64,000 nucleotides of DNA from Ligula intestinalis (GCA_036362985.1 JAYGXS010000001.1:47773671-47837670), one strand, 5' to 3'; counted from the stretch's first letter, positions 1-10,050 are shown. Notes: generated from the letters alone by a model not told the origin. Numbers and translations are program-made.

Positions 1-520
1 AGAAAGTGGTTTGGCTAGCTCCTCAGCAAGTTCTTTTAGTAATTTAGGGGGGATGTCATTGGGACCGGACAATTTCGAGTCATTTAGTGCCATTAACTCC
101 TGAAGAACGGTTGCTTCGGCGAAGGCCACATTTTCAATCTTTGGACCGTCGTTTAAGCTATAGTTTGGAGTGATGAATCCGATTTCAATCGTAAAGTTCG
201 ATTTGAAAAATTGTGAAAGATGCTCAGCTTTTGCTCCATCCTCACTCATTTCTGTTCCGTCGCTTGCCTTCAGAAGAGGAACTGGGTCCCGGTTTCGTGT
301 GGTCTTTCTTAAGTAGCCATAAAATAGCTTCGGATTTGTAACTGCCCGGTTTAGTAAATCTTTTTTAAAGTCTTGGCGCGCTTTGAAGATAAGTAACTTC
401 ACGAGGTTCCTCTGCGTTTTGTATGCATTTAGGGATACCGGATTTCTCTCTGCCCTATACCTTCTAAACAATCTCCCCTTTTTATTTATCTCTTTCTGCA
501 GCGCTTAAGTCAGCCACTGA
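1..520 (-). pseudogene. LINE EN-RT linker and N-terminal reverse transcriptase (partial)
   Basis: On the - strand this stretch encodes a basic linker (RLFRRYRAERNPVSLNAYKT, then RNLVKLLIFKARQDF), then NPKLFYGYLRKTTRNRDPVP, then LSGPNDIPPKLLKELAEELA, the opening block of LINE reverse transcriptases (usual form SPGPDGIPxxLLK). The frame is open from about 500 to base 1, where the window cuts it, so the catalytic YxDD motif is outside. A stop at the linker start (PQWLT followed by TAA, near 505) separates it from the endonuclease. Confidence 0.8.
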
Positions 521-563
521 GGTTTGTTGTTTAGCTTCTTCCATGTAATCGGACAGTGGTTTC

Positions 564-1320
564 TCAACAGAGTATGCAATAACTCACTGAACAATTCCAA
601 TCATTGGCTTCAGTGCCGGAAAAAACCAATTCCCAATTTTTTTTGTTTATTTCGGCCTTCATTTGATCAAAGTCACCACGCAAAATATTCCTTCTACTTT
701 TGGTGGGTTGTATGGGTGCCGAAAATATAGAATGGTCCCAATTGAGTACGATGTGATCATTTTTACCTAGAAGAGGTAGAGATTTCACCTCGTCGATGCT
801 GTCCAGCCATTTCGTAAGAACCAGGTATAGGTAGTTTGATTGCTGCCCCTCACGCACCCTGTTGGGAAATAGAACGCGTTGACTGAGAGATGCATTAAGT
901 GTCAGAGCTAATAAACGCCAGGCGAATGCTTGCTCTGGACCTCGTGCGTATGTTGAACCCCAATCGATAAGCAGTGCATTGATGTCTCCCATAATCAAGA
1001 CGTCGGGCCGAGCAGCTAATCGTGCTAACTCTTCTAGTAGACCAGCCTCAGCCTCGTGGTCATGTCTAGGCGGACGGTACACGGTCAGAACTTCCAGGCT
1101 GGGTGATTCCGGTACCTTTTTAGTAAGCCAGATGGCCTCGGTACTGTAATGAAACCGCTCTCTTTTTTCCGAGACTAGCAGTCCATGTTTCACGTAAGTT
1201 ATAATTCCTCCTCCTTGGCGCCCTCTTCTATCTCTCCAGAATAGATTAAAGCCAGGTAGCGACACTTCGCGGTCATCCACGCTTTCAGACAGTCAGGTTT
1301 CTGTCAGAGAGATAATGTCG
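564..1320 (-). pseudogene. LINE apurinic endonuclease (EEP fold), frameshifted
   Basis: The endonuclease nicks target DNA to prime reverse transcription. Signature blocks are visible in order: DIISLTET with the metal-binding Glu (near 1303-1320), RRGRQGGGIITYVK, LTVYRPP, the GDINALLIDWG motif (usual form GDFNxxxIDW), LVLTKWLDSIDEV, and the C-terminal DHIVLNWDHS. The catalytic Asp/Asn of GDIN and the terminal Asp-His are preserved. The N-terminal 30-40 residues are in another frame, and the TETW Trp has become a stop. The end of the frame at 564 runs out near a second lesion. The protein was functional in the ancestor but is not in this copy. Confidence 0.85.
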
Positions 1321-1618
1321 GAAGAAAGGTCATATGTCTGCACTTCAGTTCATCTAACTTGGACAGACTCTTTGCGTTGGTGCAGAAGAATTAAAGTTAC
1401 ATATTTTTGGCGAATGTTGTGTCGGTGGAATTTGAACTTCGTTTGACTGTAGCTGTGTAAGCCACGCTCAGGCCATTGTTCGAAGTATTATCGGTTGGTT
1501 GAAGAACCTCATAGTCCTGTGAATAATCTTCCCATTCGAGATTTCCAGGCTGGTCTTGCCATTTTTTTTCTTCTCGAAAGTAATTCTGCCACAAGTTTCC
1601 GACGTTTGAGGCGTTCCG

Positions 1619-2368
1619 CTAGAGAGTACTCCGGCTGAAAAAAATTTCATTGTGTGACTGGCGAAGGCTGGTCTTTTTTGATAGGATCAGATGAACGTGT
1701 TCGTCATTTTGCATCACAATTTTTAGATGTTGTGGTCGTGGCGTACCTGTGACCCCTTCAGTATTTTTTCCGATCCGAAATGATTTCAGAACTGAAAATT
1801 CCAAACCTGGCTCGAACAGATCGTTTAGAACACGATTGAAGGATGCCATGTCCTCCGCGTTATGGTCTGAACTGACTGAAGTGCATTCTTCTAGGCCCTG
1901 GACAATAATACAGTGTTGTCGTCCCTGTGGCAGTTGGAAGACTTTTTCTACAGTTTTTGTCATATTGGCCTCTGTGAGACTCGAGCTCGGGATGGCCGAT
2001 GTGGATGGTTCCCCAGCATGAGCCCCATTTCTGTTGCTATGTGTATTCGGGAAGCCAATCCCTTCGTTGTTGCATGTCATTTCGGTGTTGGACACGGTCT
2101 CTAAGTTGGCCTCAGAATCCGTGTCTGCGATGTGGGAGCTTGAAGTGGCAGTGGGCCTCGAGCTCGGACTGGCTGGAGTCAATATTTCGCCAGTATTGAC
2201 TTTGCTGCTGTCGCTAGGGGTGCTCGCGAGGTCAGGCACGGCAGCTTTAGGCACCTTCATGCTAGGTGTTGACACAGTCTTGCAATTTTTTATGAGAGCC
2301 TTAGGTTTTGGTGGTGGCCCAACCGTCCCTTTGTTGTCCACATCGAGGGTGTCCAGATAAGCCTCCAA
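1619..2368 (-). pseudogene. LINE ORF1-like protein
   Basis: The frame has 249 codons. The N-terminal two thirds are low-complexity and rich in Ser, Thr and Pro. The C-terminal part (about residues 145-249) alternates strand- and helix-like segments: CIIVQGLEE, then a helix, then SFRIGKN, and finally LKIVMQNDEHVHLILSK. That pattern is typical of the RRM-like RNA-binding core of ORF1 proteins in CR1-like LINEs, which coat the element RNA. It sits just upstream of the EN/RT part, as expected. The frame is open over its length, but the element is broken elsewhere. Family assignment rests on layout and strand pattern, not on a search. Confidence 0.6.
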
Positions 2369-2385
2369 TGCGGCTGCATGGTAAA

Positions 2386-2823
2386 CTATGAGGCCTGTCT
2401 TTTAGGTATAGGGACACTTGTAGGTTTCTGAGGTGTTCTACACGCAAGTGCGGCCGCTGTCAGGTTTTCTGTTGACACGAGGGTATGCTGGATACGATCT
2501 CCTATGCCTTTTATTTCTTCGTCGAGTTTTTCCTTTGAAACGAGGGTCTGCAGCATAAACTCCTGCATATTTTTTACTATGTCGAAAAGTTTATAAAACT
2601 TTGAGGCTAGCACATCATATCCGTCACAATAGTCCACTACTTGCGTCGGTCGCACCCAATTGGTAAAAATTTTAGCTCTTGTCTCACACCGTGCGTCGGT
2701 GGCGTAATAGTTAGAGACGCGGCCTCGTGAAGGAGCGGTTTTGAGTTTGAGCACACCTCGCGCCAAATTTTGCATTTGGCTTCTGGTCTGCATAACTGCG
2801 TACAACAATTGTATTTTCAACAC
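2386..2823 (-). pseudogene. LINE 5' ORF fragment (145 codons), function unknown
   Basis: This open frame of 145 codons lies immediately upstream, in element orientation, of the ORF1-like frame at 1619-2368. It includes a Lys/Glu-rich, probably helical stretch (around KEKLDEEIKGIGDRIQ) that could form a coiled coil, as many LINE ORF1 proteins do for trimerisation. It is separated from the next frame by a stop near 2383 and probably formed one ORF1 with it originally. I see no known domain. Position and orientation are the main reason to assign it to the LINE. Confidence 0.45.
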
Positions 2824-3204
2824 AAAAGCTTAAGTAATTGAGTTTTTGTCTTATATACGAGATCGAAAGCCTAAGGCTTCGCTTTGCTGATCCAAGAATC
2901 TTTTAGGAGTCGAATCTTTTTACTTAAGACGATTGTGTTCATAATTTAAGCAGCAGAGCTTTGACTGACTAATAGGTAAATGTCTCAACTTGTAAACTTA
3001 GTTCAGGCTTGATGAAAACAGGCGTAGCAACCTACCTAGTTTAGTTTCTAAGTATGAAGTAGGTAATTCCAATACTGGTATCAAAACATATGTGATATAA
3101 TATAATGGAGCGACTCAGCCTTTGTCGTTTTCTATCCTGCTCAGAGAGCACGATCTCTTAGTGAGTGGGATTATTGGAAAGGCATTGAATTGAGACAATT
3201 TTTA
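2824..3204. other. No gene seen
   Basis: AT-rich sequence between the LINE 5' end and the transposase remnant. I see no coding, RNA or repeat structure in it. Confidence 0.5.
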
Positions 3205-3777
3205 CTCTACGCAGGAATATTTGTTCTTTAAAGATGCCATTAAACGTAAGGATTGGAAGCAGTTTATGCTTTTCTCAACAACAATTCGTTGTCTAGTAAG
3301 CCCAAAATCTTGCAAGGATTGGTTGAATGCGCAAAAACCTTGCTGGAGAGGTTTATTGAAAAGCATGAGAAACTTTATGGTCTAGGGGAAATGGTGTACA
3401 ATGTACATAGCATTGTTCACCTACCAGAGGACGTTGCGCATCACGGTCCATTAAAAAAGATTTTCTTCTTTCCTGTTCGAGATTTGTATGATCGAAAGGA
3501 TGACTGCCATCGTTTTGGCAGATTACCATTGTTAGCATGCATTATAGATATGGTAACTGTTTTTCCCTTAGACCCACTTCATCTAGTTTACCTAGGTGCA
3601 ATGCGAAGGTTGCTGAAGTTGTGGCTTAAAAGCCCCGTTGGAACGAGGTATACGATGTCTGGGAAGGCTCTCGTAGAGCTCCACTTGCTATTAGGGGACC
3701 AAAGATCGACTATTCTTTTTTGGCCCCTTCGACTTGTTTGGCCAGAAAATAGTCGGCTACAAGTCAACTATTTCTAG
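3205..3777 (+). pseudogene. Cut-and-paste transposase fragment with blocks in scrambled order
   Basis: The 3253-3777 frame (174 codons) contains two blocks typical of large uncharacterised animal transposase-like proteins (CACTA/DUF4218-related): YNVHSIVHLPEDVAHHGPLK and, further on, IDMVTVFPLDPLHLVYLGAM followed by RRLLKLWLKSPVGTR. In the usual protein the PLDxxHLVYLGVM block comes before the VHSLxHLxEDV block; here the order is reversed. A third piece (FFKDAIKRKDWKQFMLFST) is in another frame at about 3212-3290. The end of the frame, from about 3680, runs into a small inverted repeat and not into protein. This is a rearranged dead copy. The superfamily name is an inference from motif memory. 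Confidence 0.65.
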
Positions 3778-3845
3778 TCAACTAATAATCAACTATTTCT
3801 TGTCACCTAATAGTCAACTACTTTTCCCCTAACAGCAAGTAGGTG
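3677..3845. repeat. Nested imperfect inverted repeats with GTCAACTA motifs
   Basis: The outer arms are GAGCTCCACTTGCTATTAGG at about 3677 and the near reverse complement CCCCTAACAGCAAGTAGGTG at about 3825. Inside, CGACTATT...GGCC (3707-3725) pairs with GGCCAGAAAATAGTCG (3740-3755), and the motif AGTCAACTA recurs about four times between 3763 and 3820. This looks like a small foldback element fused to the 3' end of the transposase remnant. Confidence 0.6.
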
Positions 3846-3993
3846 TTTACATGAGTTCTACGAGAGCTCTACAAGTCTACAAACTAGAGGTCTGTTAGAG
3901 CTCCACATGCAACAAGCATAGAATTCTACGTGAGTTCTACGTGGGGTCTACAATGTAGACACTCAATTTTTCGCCGAACAGGCGGTACCTCCT
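3846..3993. repeat. Short degenerate repeats of TTCTACG / CTCTACAA
   Basis: Variants of GAGTTCTACG, AGCTCTACAA and GGTCTACAATGTAGAC recur about six times in roughly 120 bp. This is probably a decayed tandem or foldback sequence continuing from the inverted repeat next to it. Confidence 0.4.
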
Positions 3994-4275
3994 TCAGCTT
4001 GGGGCTCGCAGCAGGTTCTTCTGCGCGCACAAAATTGGCTTCCTCAACCGGATAGCAGCTGCTTCTGCTGTTGCCAGCAGGCGCTGACCCAGTGACTTAG
4101 GGTAGCTTGGTAGGACCTTGTAGATCACCCTGAAGTCTTCCTTGGGGTCCACCTGATGTCCGGAATCCACCATTTGCGCTAGAATAGAGCTGTTGATGGT
4201 TCTGGCGGCATTGAATTCAACCTTCATTAGCCATTGCGGGAGGTGTTCCTTTATTCTTCTGGATAAGTGCCGACT
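3994..4275 (-). pseudogene. PLE family B: GIY-YIG endonuclease C-terminal fragment
   Basis: The - strand encodes RHLSRRIKEHLPQWL (4228-4272), running directly in frame into a 77-codon frame with INSSILAQMVDSGHQVDPKE, FRVIYKVLPSYPKSLGQRLL and TAEAAAIRLRKPILCAQKN. It matches, almost residue for residue, the C-terminal half of the better preserved copy at 16932-17465, which also has the GIY-YIG core. In PLEs this domain nicks the target site. Here only the part after the catalytic Tyr/Gly motif remains, so the copy is truncated and inactive. Confidence 0.75.
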
Positions 4276-5050
4276 CTGCTTTTGTCAACCCACCATTTTG
4301 ATGTTTCGCTTTCAGCACCTTCAAGTGCTTGAATACTTTGGCGGACCTTACTGAATTTTTACCTGCTTTATTATGTTAATATCTGTTGTGTATGGGTTAT
4401 ATTTACGTGGAGTACTGCATGCTGGAATACAGTAGAGATTGAATGCCTGGCAAATGGTACCCTTGACTACATTCGGCGGCATCTTCATGCTTGCTAGAAC
4501 CTCTACTTTATTGAAGAGGTATCAGGCATCACACCACTGCAAATCCAGGGACAAGCTCTATGCAGCAACTTTTCTTTTATGGAAACCACGTTGTCCTAAA
4601 AAGTGAGTTGGCATCTTAGCGAATGCTCTCCATTTGCTTGGCCTATATTGTGACTTAGGCTGCTTCTCGAATACCGTTCTAAATTTCAAACTCCTTCACC
4701 GTTTATATTTCAATTGTTCATGCTAAGATATCATAACTTCAAGAAGATGTGTAAAGCCATTGAATGGAGGCAAAGGGCCTATGACATCATGCTGGACATG
4801 GTTGAAGCGAGCGTGGGATAAAGTCGTACGGGGCGTTTCTGGAGAAATGAAACCGATCGACTCGTAAATAGACCTTGCAAAACAAGAAAGCGCACACGCA
4901 TTTGTGCGAACTGCTGGATATCATTTGGCCAGCCATACCTGCACACTTGATTATTGATACTTGCATTAGGTCTCCTACCTCAGCTGCCTGGGTGGTAGAA
5001 CAATGGAGGATTTGCCAATGAACGTGAACATGCGCTTGCCAGGATACAAT
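4276..5050. other. No clear gene; possibly decayed PLE sequence
   Basis: No domain is recognisable in any frame. The - strand frame of 115 codons at 4787-5134 overlaps the family A inverted tail and is a chance frame. The stretch directly abuts PLE parts on both sides and may be worn-out PLE. Confidence 0.4.
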
Positions 5051-5052
5051 TG

Positions 5053-5460
5053 AGAAGAAGACGATTCGATCGCTGGGACAATACTTTTGCCAAAGCAAGC
5101 CGCCGCTTGGAGAACGGACATCCCAGCGCGTCATTCTATACCAGAACCGGAGGGCCAGATGACCGGGTAATCATCACGCCAGAGTCCACTACGGGCGATG
5201 AAAGGTCAGCAGGTCAGAGCCGGTATGCCGTTCAACAGACTCCCAACACTCAAGAAAGCAATTACGGTTGATTGTCTTTTTAGGTTTGCAGTAATCAAAC
5301 TGCAAACTGCTGGGCATATGCTACCCTATCTGCTATTGCTTTCCGACTGTGGCTCTGATGACGAATCCACGATGAATATCGAAACGTCAGGCGAATAACT
5401 GTATTGTTCCAGCGATCGAGTCGTCTTCTTCTCAATCGAGGATTTCGTTAACTGCATCCT
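5053..5460 (+). mobile_element. PLE family A: 3' end, with an inverted tail piece at its left edge
   Basis: From 5085 the sequence matches the 3' part of the PLE at 61215-61590: FAKASRRLENGHPSASFYTR, the TPESTTGDE region, then a short untranslated tail ending in a hammerhead-like motif and GATCGAGTC...CTTCTTCTCAATC (to about 5440). At the left, 5053-5084 (GAAGAAGACGATTCGATCGC TGGGACAATA) is the reverse complement of that same tail end. An inverted tail piece therefore abuts the endonuclease C-terminus, as if the whole body was deleted. An inverted tail also precedes the copy at 60480. Confidence 0.7.
5351..5394 (+). ncRNA. Hammerhead-like ribozyme motif in PLE tail (copy 1)
   Basis: CTGATGA (5355-5361) is followed by a short possible stem-loop, then GAAAC and GTC (cleavage would fall after GTC at 5388) and AGGCGA. 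This is the order of hammerhead core elements. PLEs are known to carry minimal hammerheads in their terminal repeats. Stem I here is weak (CT with AG only) and stem III is nearly absent, as in minimal forms thought to act as dimers. Activity is not shown. Confidence 0.5.
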
Positions 5461-6060
5461 TTTGGCCATCTTTGAGGAAGAAATTGTCAAATTTCGAATG
5501 TCCAGACGAACTAACGAAACTCCTAGCGAGTATTATCCCAAAATAATCATGACGTGACAGACAAAACTGTTAAAAGGGATAATAATTGTCGGCAAGTCCA
5601 GTTGCGTCCATATAAGTGTCCATGCGCGCGGGTTTCGCGAAGCCTGTCCAGTCATTAGCCAATCGGGAAAGGGTGCAGGTCTTGGCATCAGAGCTCGCGA
5701 GGAATCGATTAGCTTCGGATGCAGACGGGGACGCGCGAAAGTACAGTAGCGCACAGAGAAGAGGGGGTGAGTCGGCTGGGCGCGCGGCGTAACTTGCGGT
5801 AGGCAATGTCTTGGAGAGTGAGAAAAAAATTGAATCGGCGCAGCACTACTGAATTCATACTGCTAAAAAATAAAGCTCTTCCTTATATTCAAATTCCATG
5901 AAAACAGACTGACCGTTTTTAAGTCTTTGTTTTATGACGTCCTACTGGGTATGTCTCCTATTAGCTACTTGACTATATATGCTTAGAGGTGTTCACCAGT
6001 TGGAACTCCGGCAGCAAATGGAAGCTGTCAGACCAGGAGGATGCAATAGTAAGGAGGGTG
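5461..6060. other. No gene seen
   Basis: A moderately GC-rich patch (5590-5800, open by chance in two - strand frames) is followed by AT-rich DNA. No domain, RNA or clear repeat is visible. Confidence 0.4.
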
Positions 6061-6064
6061 GGGG

Positions 6065-6257
6065 TTCCCTTGGTAGCACACGAATGTTATTATTTATATT
6101 TACATACCTACTCAATGAATTTCTGTTAGGGTTAGAGTAAGGGTAGAGCGGGATATTGATATCGTATGTAAAATGCCCCAAGTTTTTATCTTACGGGAAG
6201 CGTGGGAGAAGAATGTAAATATAAATAAGAACATTCTCGAGCTACCAAGGAAACCCC
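6065..6257. repeat. Foldback: 44-bp imperfect inverted repeat
   Basis: The left arm (6065-6108, starting GGGGTTCCCTTGGTAGC and ending ATTTATATTTACAT) is mirrored by the right arm (6214-6257, ATGTAAATATAAATAAGAAC to GCTACCAAGGAAACCCC). The spacer is about 105 bp. Size and form suit a small MITE-like element or a strong hairpin. No coding potential. Confidence 0.75.
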
Positions 6258-6960
6258 TGCAGTAAGGAGGTGCAAGGCGATGCTAGACACTTGCACTCAA
6301 GGTCTAGCTAAACAAAAAAGAAGACGTTGCCGACTGGTAAGCCAACTTATGACTTCTTAACGTACTGATGACTTTTAGAGGCCATTGCTGGGTCAGCTAA
6401 GGATACACAATCAACCAGCAATGAGCAGACTGGAAGCGCCCCTGTACACATTTCCCCTATTTTACACTTTTTAAAATAGAGTTTAATGATAATAATAATA
6501 AACGGCTTCCGAGTTAACTTTACTGCAAATCCCTGGAGGTAAAACGCAATAAAAGGGTCTTTCGCGAAGTGCAGGCATCCACTGCCAAGCGTAAACCGCC
6601 ATTATCATGGATTGCTAAGTATCGCTAAAAATAGACGTCTGATAGACATCCATTTTCTGGACAAATTGGACAGCAATTAGACATTCGAATTGGTAGGACT
6701 AGACAGTCCTTAGACGTTATATAGATGTGAATCGCTACTAAGGTTCCTGCTTGGCATGCATTTTATTTATTGACCGGTATCATGCAATTTTAACCAACAT
6801 CTGGACGTGCGTCTTAGATTAGGCATGATCACTTGACAGAAATTTTAATATTAATTAGCTTGAAGCAAGGTTCTAAGCTTTTTTCAGACACATTACTGAT
6901 AGATATATGTGCGTCGCCGATCCGGTAGAGGAACAATTAAGTTCTGCTTCCTGATAGAAA
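6258..6960. other. No gene seen
   Basis: Mixed AT-rich sequence with a short ATAATAATAATA run near 6488. Nothing coding or structured is recognised. Confidence 0.5.
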
Positions 6961-8120
6961 AAACCTCTGAGCTCACCCGAGTTTTGCTCGCGTAATTTCC
7001 GAGGGCGCTCTTGCGGTGTCCCCAGGCGAAATTACGCACCGAACGCGTGCGCGCGCATACAACAAGGTTTTCCTGTTCCGCTGACCCCTTGCGCCCTCTC
7101 CTTATCGTGTCTGTGTGCCCGCAGACGGCATCGGCAAAAGAGGTCCCATTCGCACGGGGCGTGCTGTTCTGGCAGTTACGACCACCTGGTCGATCGATGC
7201 CTGCCCGCGGCGCCAACGCCGTCTGTCCTCTCGCCCTCACTGCTCCCCCCCCCACCCTCCTAATTTCACACTGGCGTCCACTCGGGCCCGCCTTGTGCGT
7301 AGTGGACAGACACGCACGCTGCACGCTCACTGGCGCAAGCAGGCGTCGCACGGTCGTAATGTGGGCCAGTTTTGGTTCGAGTGCATGCAGAGCAAGGCCA
7401 GGGGCCCTGTGACTGGCCGTGTTCATCACTTGCACTCTGGGCAGCACTTCTTTAGGCCGAAGACGTGTGTGTATTAACTCATTTGCGCATACGTTCTCAC
7501 GCCAACGACCTCACCACCTCCATCTCATTTGCAAACGACACTTGTCTGCTTTCACTGTTTATGGCTAAGTTTGAAAATTGTGTACATTGCGGTCAGGCCT
7601 TGCAATGCCCCACGCGGATGCGTTGGGCAAGTGGTGAAGGTGTCACAAGGTAGTTCTCGACAAGCCGAAAGTGACCCCCCCAAATCAGAGGTCAACCAAG
7701 ACAGTATTGGTGGACAGAAGTTTACTGCCGGACAATACAAAGGCTGTGTTGTGCGCCTCCTGCCCCTAGCGTCTCCTCGCCAAATGTCCGCGCGAAGTTG
7801 TGTTGGCTGCTGTGTAGCTTTGACTGGCGCAGTTCCCTGTGGCAGTGCAGCTAGCCAGGTTGACAGGCGCGCATTAGTGGGCTGGAACTAGCGTGCATTT
7901 TGAGCTGCGAGCAGACGGGGGAGCATAGGACAGAAGAGAGATCGCGGACCTCGCAGCGGTTGCCAAAGTGAGGGGGGGGTTAGCAGCCGCGAGTAGACAG
8001 AGCCTGCGTGGTTTGGTGAACAAAGGCAGTCTGAGTCAGCGCGCGGCAGGTTCCCACAACGAAGGCAATACGAAGAGACCACAATCATCATCTTGGCTGG
8101 AATGCGGTTAGTATGTTTCT
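6961..8120. other. GC-rich, CpG-rich island of unknown origin
   Basis: GC content rises sharply here against an AT-rich background, and several overlapping frames on both strands are open (up to 184 codons on the - strand at 6893-7447). That is what high GC does by chance. The predicted peptides are Arg/Ala/Pro-rich with no domain. The area is probably decayed transposon, because it leads directly into a transposase exon at about 8138; a promoter CpG island is an alternative. Confidence 0.35.
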
Positions 8121-8137
8121 TGTCACTCATGTTCTTT

Positions 8138-8591
8138 CAGCAGTAGTAGTTCGTCGTCACCTACTCCTCGTAATTATCGAGAACGGCTTAGAGAAGAGGC
8201 TGTAAGCGGCAATGTGTCACATAAGGAGATTCGGCCTATTTTGAGGATTGTGTCAGAGTTGGCCCCCGGCATACCACTGGACCCGAGGACGCTCTTGGGG
8301 AGTAGTGATACGTATGCTATAATGACCATGGGCAATGAGGAATACGCGCATATTGGTCTGATGAATCAGGTAGCAGAAGTAGTGAGGGTTAATTTGCAGG
8401 CAGTTGGCCGTTCGGATGCAGTGGATGTGCAACTAAACCGCGACGGCGTGCCGTTCTTTGAGACAATCCCGATGGTCTTGTGGCCGTTTCTGGATAGAAC
8501 TAAACAGCCATTTGTCAGTAAGGTTTTTGCAGTGGGCATTTACTGCGGGGGTTCGAAACCCGTAGTCTGCAAGCCCGCAAATCGGTTGTAG
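8138..8591 (+). pseudogene. N-terminal exon of transposase-like protein
   Basis: An acceptor-like TGTTCTTTCAG ends at about 8141, followed by an open frame with a Ser run, then PTPRNYRERLREEAVSGNVS and EIRPILRIVSELAPGIPLD, then VDVQLNRDGVPFFETIP and KVFAVGIYCGGSKP, ending at TAG 8589. The block 'V(D/N)xDG(L/V)PxF...W...VGIYCGxSKP' is the N-terminal signature of the same large transposase-like family as the remnant at 3205-3777. That family's later parts (zinc-ribbon-like, PLDxxHLVYLG) are absent downstream. The frame is intact for about 150 codons. It may be a 5' exon of a degraded copy or, less likely, a domesticated fragment. Confidence 0.6.
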
Positions 8592-8751
8592 TCCACTATT
8601 TGAGGAGATAAATACCCCGAAATCCGCGTTATCGCGATACCGGGTTTCAAACCAACGTCTTGTTGTCCTCATGAAAAACTCGTGCTCGATAAAACGTAAT
8701 TATGAGCGTAATGGGCATTTTGCCTACACAAATGCAGGTATATATTTTTTA

Positions 8752-9182
8752 TAGAAAGCATTAACAAAAGTATTATTTCGTGTACATCTTACTTATACAA
8801 ATCACATCTTCAAATGATACGTTAAAAGGAAGAGTTTAGGTTATAAAAGGCGTTTTACCTCCCGAAATGTGTGTGTTCGATCTGATGTTTCATTGGCGTT
8901 TAGGGGCTTTAGTCTATGAACTGTATACCTTCCCTGGAAGGAATATAATGTATACCTGTATGTCATATTTTGATAGCATAGAGTGCTTATAATTTTTGCA
9001 GCGGGTGTGGACTATGCCACATACGCGGCGATTTGAATAGCTATCGAACATTCTTGAAAAGTTCACAATTATAACTTTATTTAAAACCAAAAGAGAACCC
9101 TCCTGGAGTATAACATTAAAAAAAGACGTGATTTGCTATCAGATAAGTACGAAAAAGGTTATTTTTGTTAATGCTTTCTATA
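8752..9182. mobile_element. MITE-like element with terminal inverted repeats
   Basis: ATAGAAAGCATTAACAAAA at 8752-8770 is mirrored exactly at 9164-9182 (TTTTGTTAATGCTTTCTAT). Similarity continues inward imperfectly for about 40 more bases (ACTTAT, CAAATCAC-TCTT and others). There is no coding capacity across about 430 bp. This fits a non-autonomous DNA transposon. No target duplication is obvious. Confidence 0.7.
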
Positions 9183-10050
9183 ACATACGTGCGAATTTCT
9201 AAAGGCATTAAAAATACTTGCAGTCTTACTTGCAAGCCAACCCAGACGCTCATGTTAGATCGGCGCGTAACTCACCCTGCCTTCGTTTGCAAAGGCTTGC
9301 GCGCCCACACTGTCTCCTCTCGGTCCGGCTGCATCCTCGCTAGTCTTGATTTAACTTCGTGCGAGGTTGCGTCAATTAATGTGACCAATTTATTGATTGG
9401 CTGCAGAAACAAAGCATGTTCCGGGCTTTCTGTAATCCTGCGCGCTCAATTCATTTCAGACGCGGCCCGCTGGTCTACGGCTGATCGCTCGTCTGAGAGT
9501 CAAGTTCCTCTTACCTATTCAGTCAGTATCAGTATATTGAGGGTATGTAGGAAAAATTCCTTTGAGTGCCCTATTTGTACACATGTGCTGTGGTAGCAAA
9601 AAATTGTTGCTTAGACTGTTGGCGAGGCCAGTTGTCCTGTGTCATAGGATGAAAATAGGAGCAGACAGTGAAAAATCTCCTCAGGGATTTTTCGGGGAAA
9701 AACTGTCGCCCTTGTGGGGGTAACGCGTGCGATTTAGGAGAAAAAAGGGGGTTCCCACTGGGGGGGGGGGCATTGCAAAGGTTCCCAGGATCATCACCGT
9801 GTGGAAGCCAATTCCTGATTCTTCCTTGCTGATTGCAGAGTCCGCCAACGGAACTGGAAAAACAGCGGCATCCGTCCAGATCGTCGACAGTCCGCTTTGG
9901 GTCGAACCAGGGGTGAATGTTTAGGCTGTCAGGTCTGGCTGATAAGATCGCCAGCGGGTAATCACGGTACGCAGATAGCCAAGTAGGGTAGACCGCGGAG
10001 ACACAGAATAAACTGGCCCTACCAATCTAACTTCCCATGTCTTCTGTTCT
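9183..10050. other. No recognised gene; GC-rich patch 9230-9520
   Basis: A GC-rich patch keeps a + strand frame of 143 codons open (9165-9596), but its product has no recognisable feature, is Ser/Cys-rich and starts inside the MITE inverted repeat. I treat it as chance. A G run (9761-9771) lies further on. Confidence 0.4.

Larger units (their letters stand above)
1..2823 (-). mobile_element. Degenerate non-LTR retrotransposon (LINE, APE-type), cut by the window start
   Basis: Reading the - strand from 2823 down to 1 gives the order of a two-ORF LINE: an ORF1-like protein, then an apurinic endonuclease (EN), then the start of a reverse transcriptase (RT). The RT end is still open at base 1, so the element continues beyond the window. 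The EN start is broken: the strand encodes CTNAKSLSKLDELK near 1330-1385, then changes frame, and DIISLTET is followed by a TGA where Trp is usual. Another stop lies near 505-507 in the EN-RT linker. This is a dead copy. The EN-linker-RT layout resembles CR1/Jockey-group LINEs, but I cannot fix the clade without the RT core. Confidence 0.85.

Noticed and set aside
5053..5460. Possible independent small gene at 5050-5271
   Set aside because: It matches the 3' coding end and tail of the PLE at 61197-61590.
6893..7447. 184-codon - strand frame
   Set aside because: High local GC keeps several frames open on both strands; the peptide is Arg/Ala/Pro-rich without domain or start context.
9165..9596. 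143-codon + strand frame
   Set aside because: It begins inside a MITE inverted repeat and has no recognisable feature.
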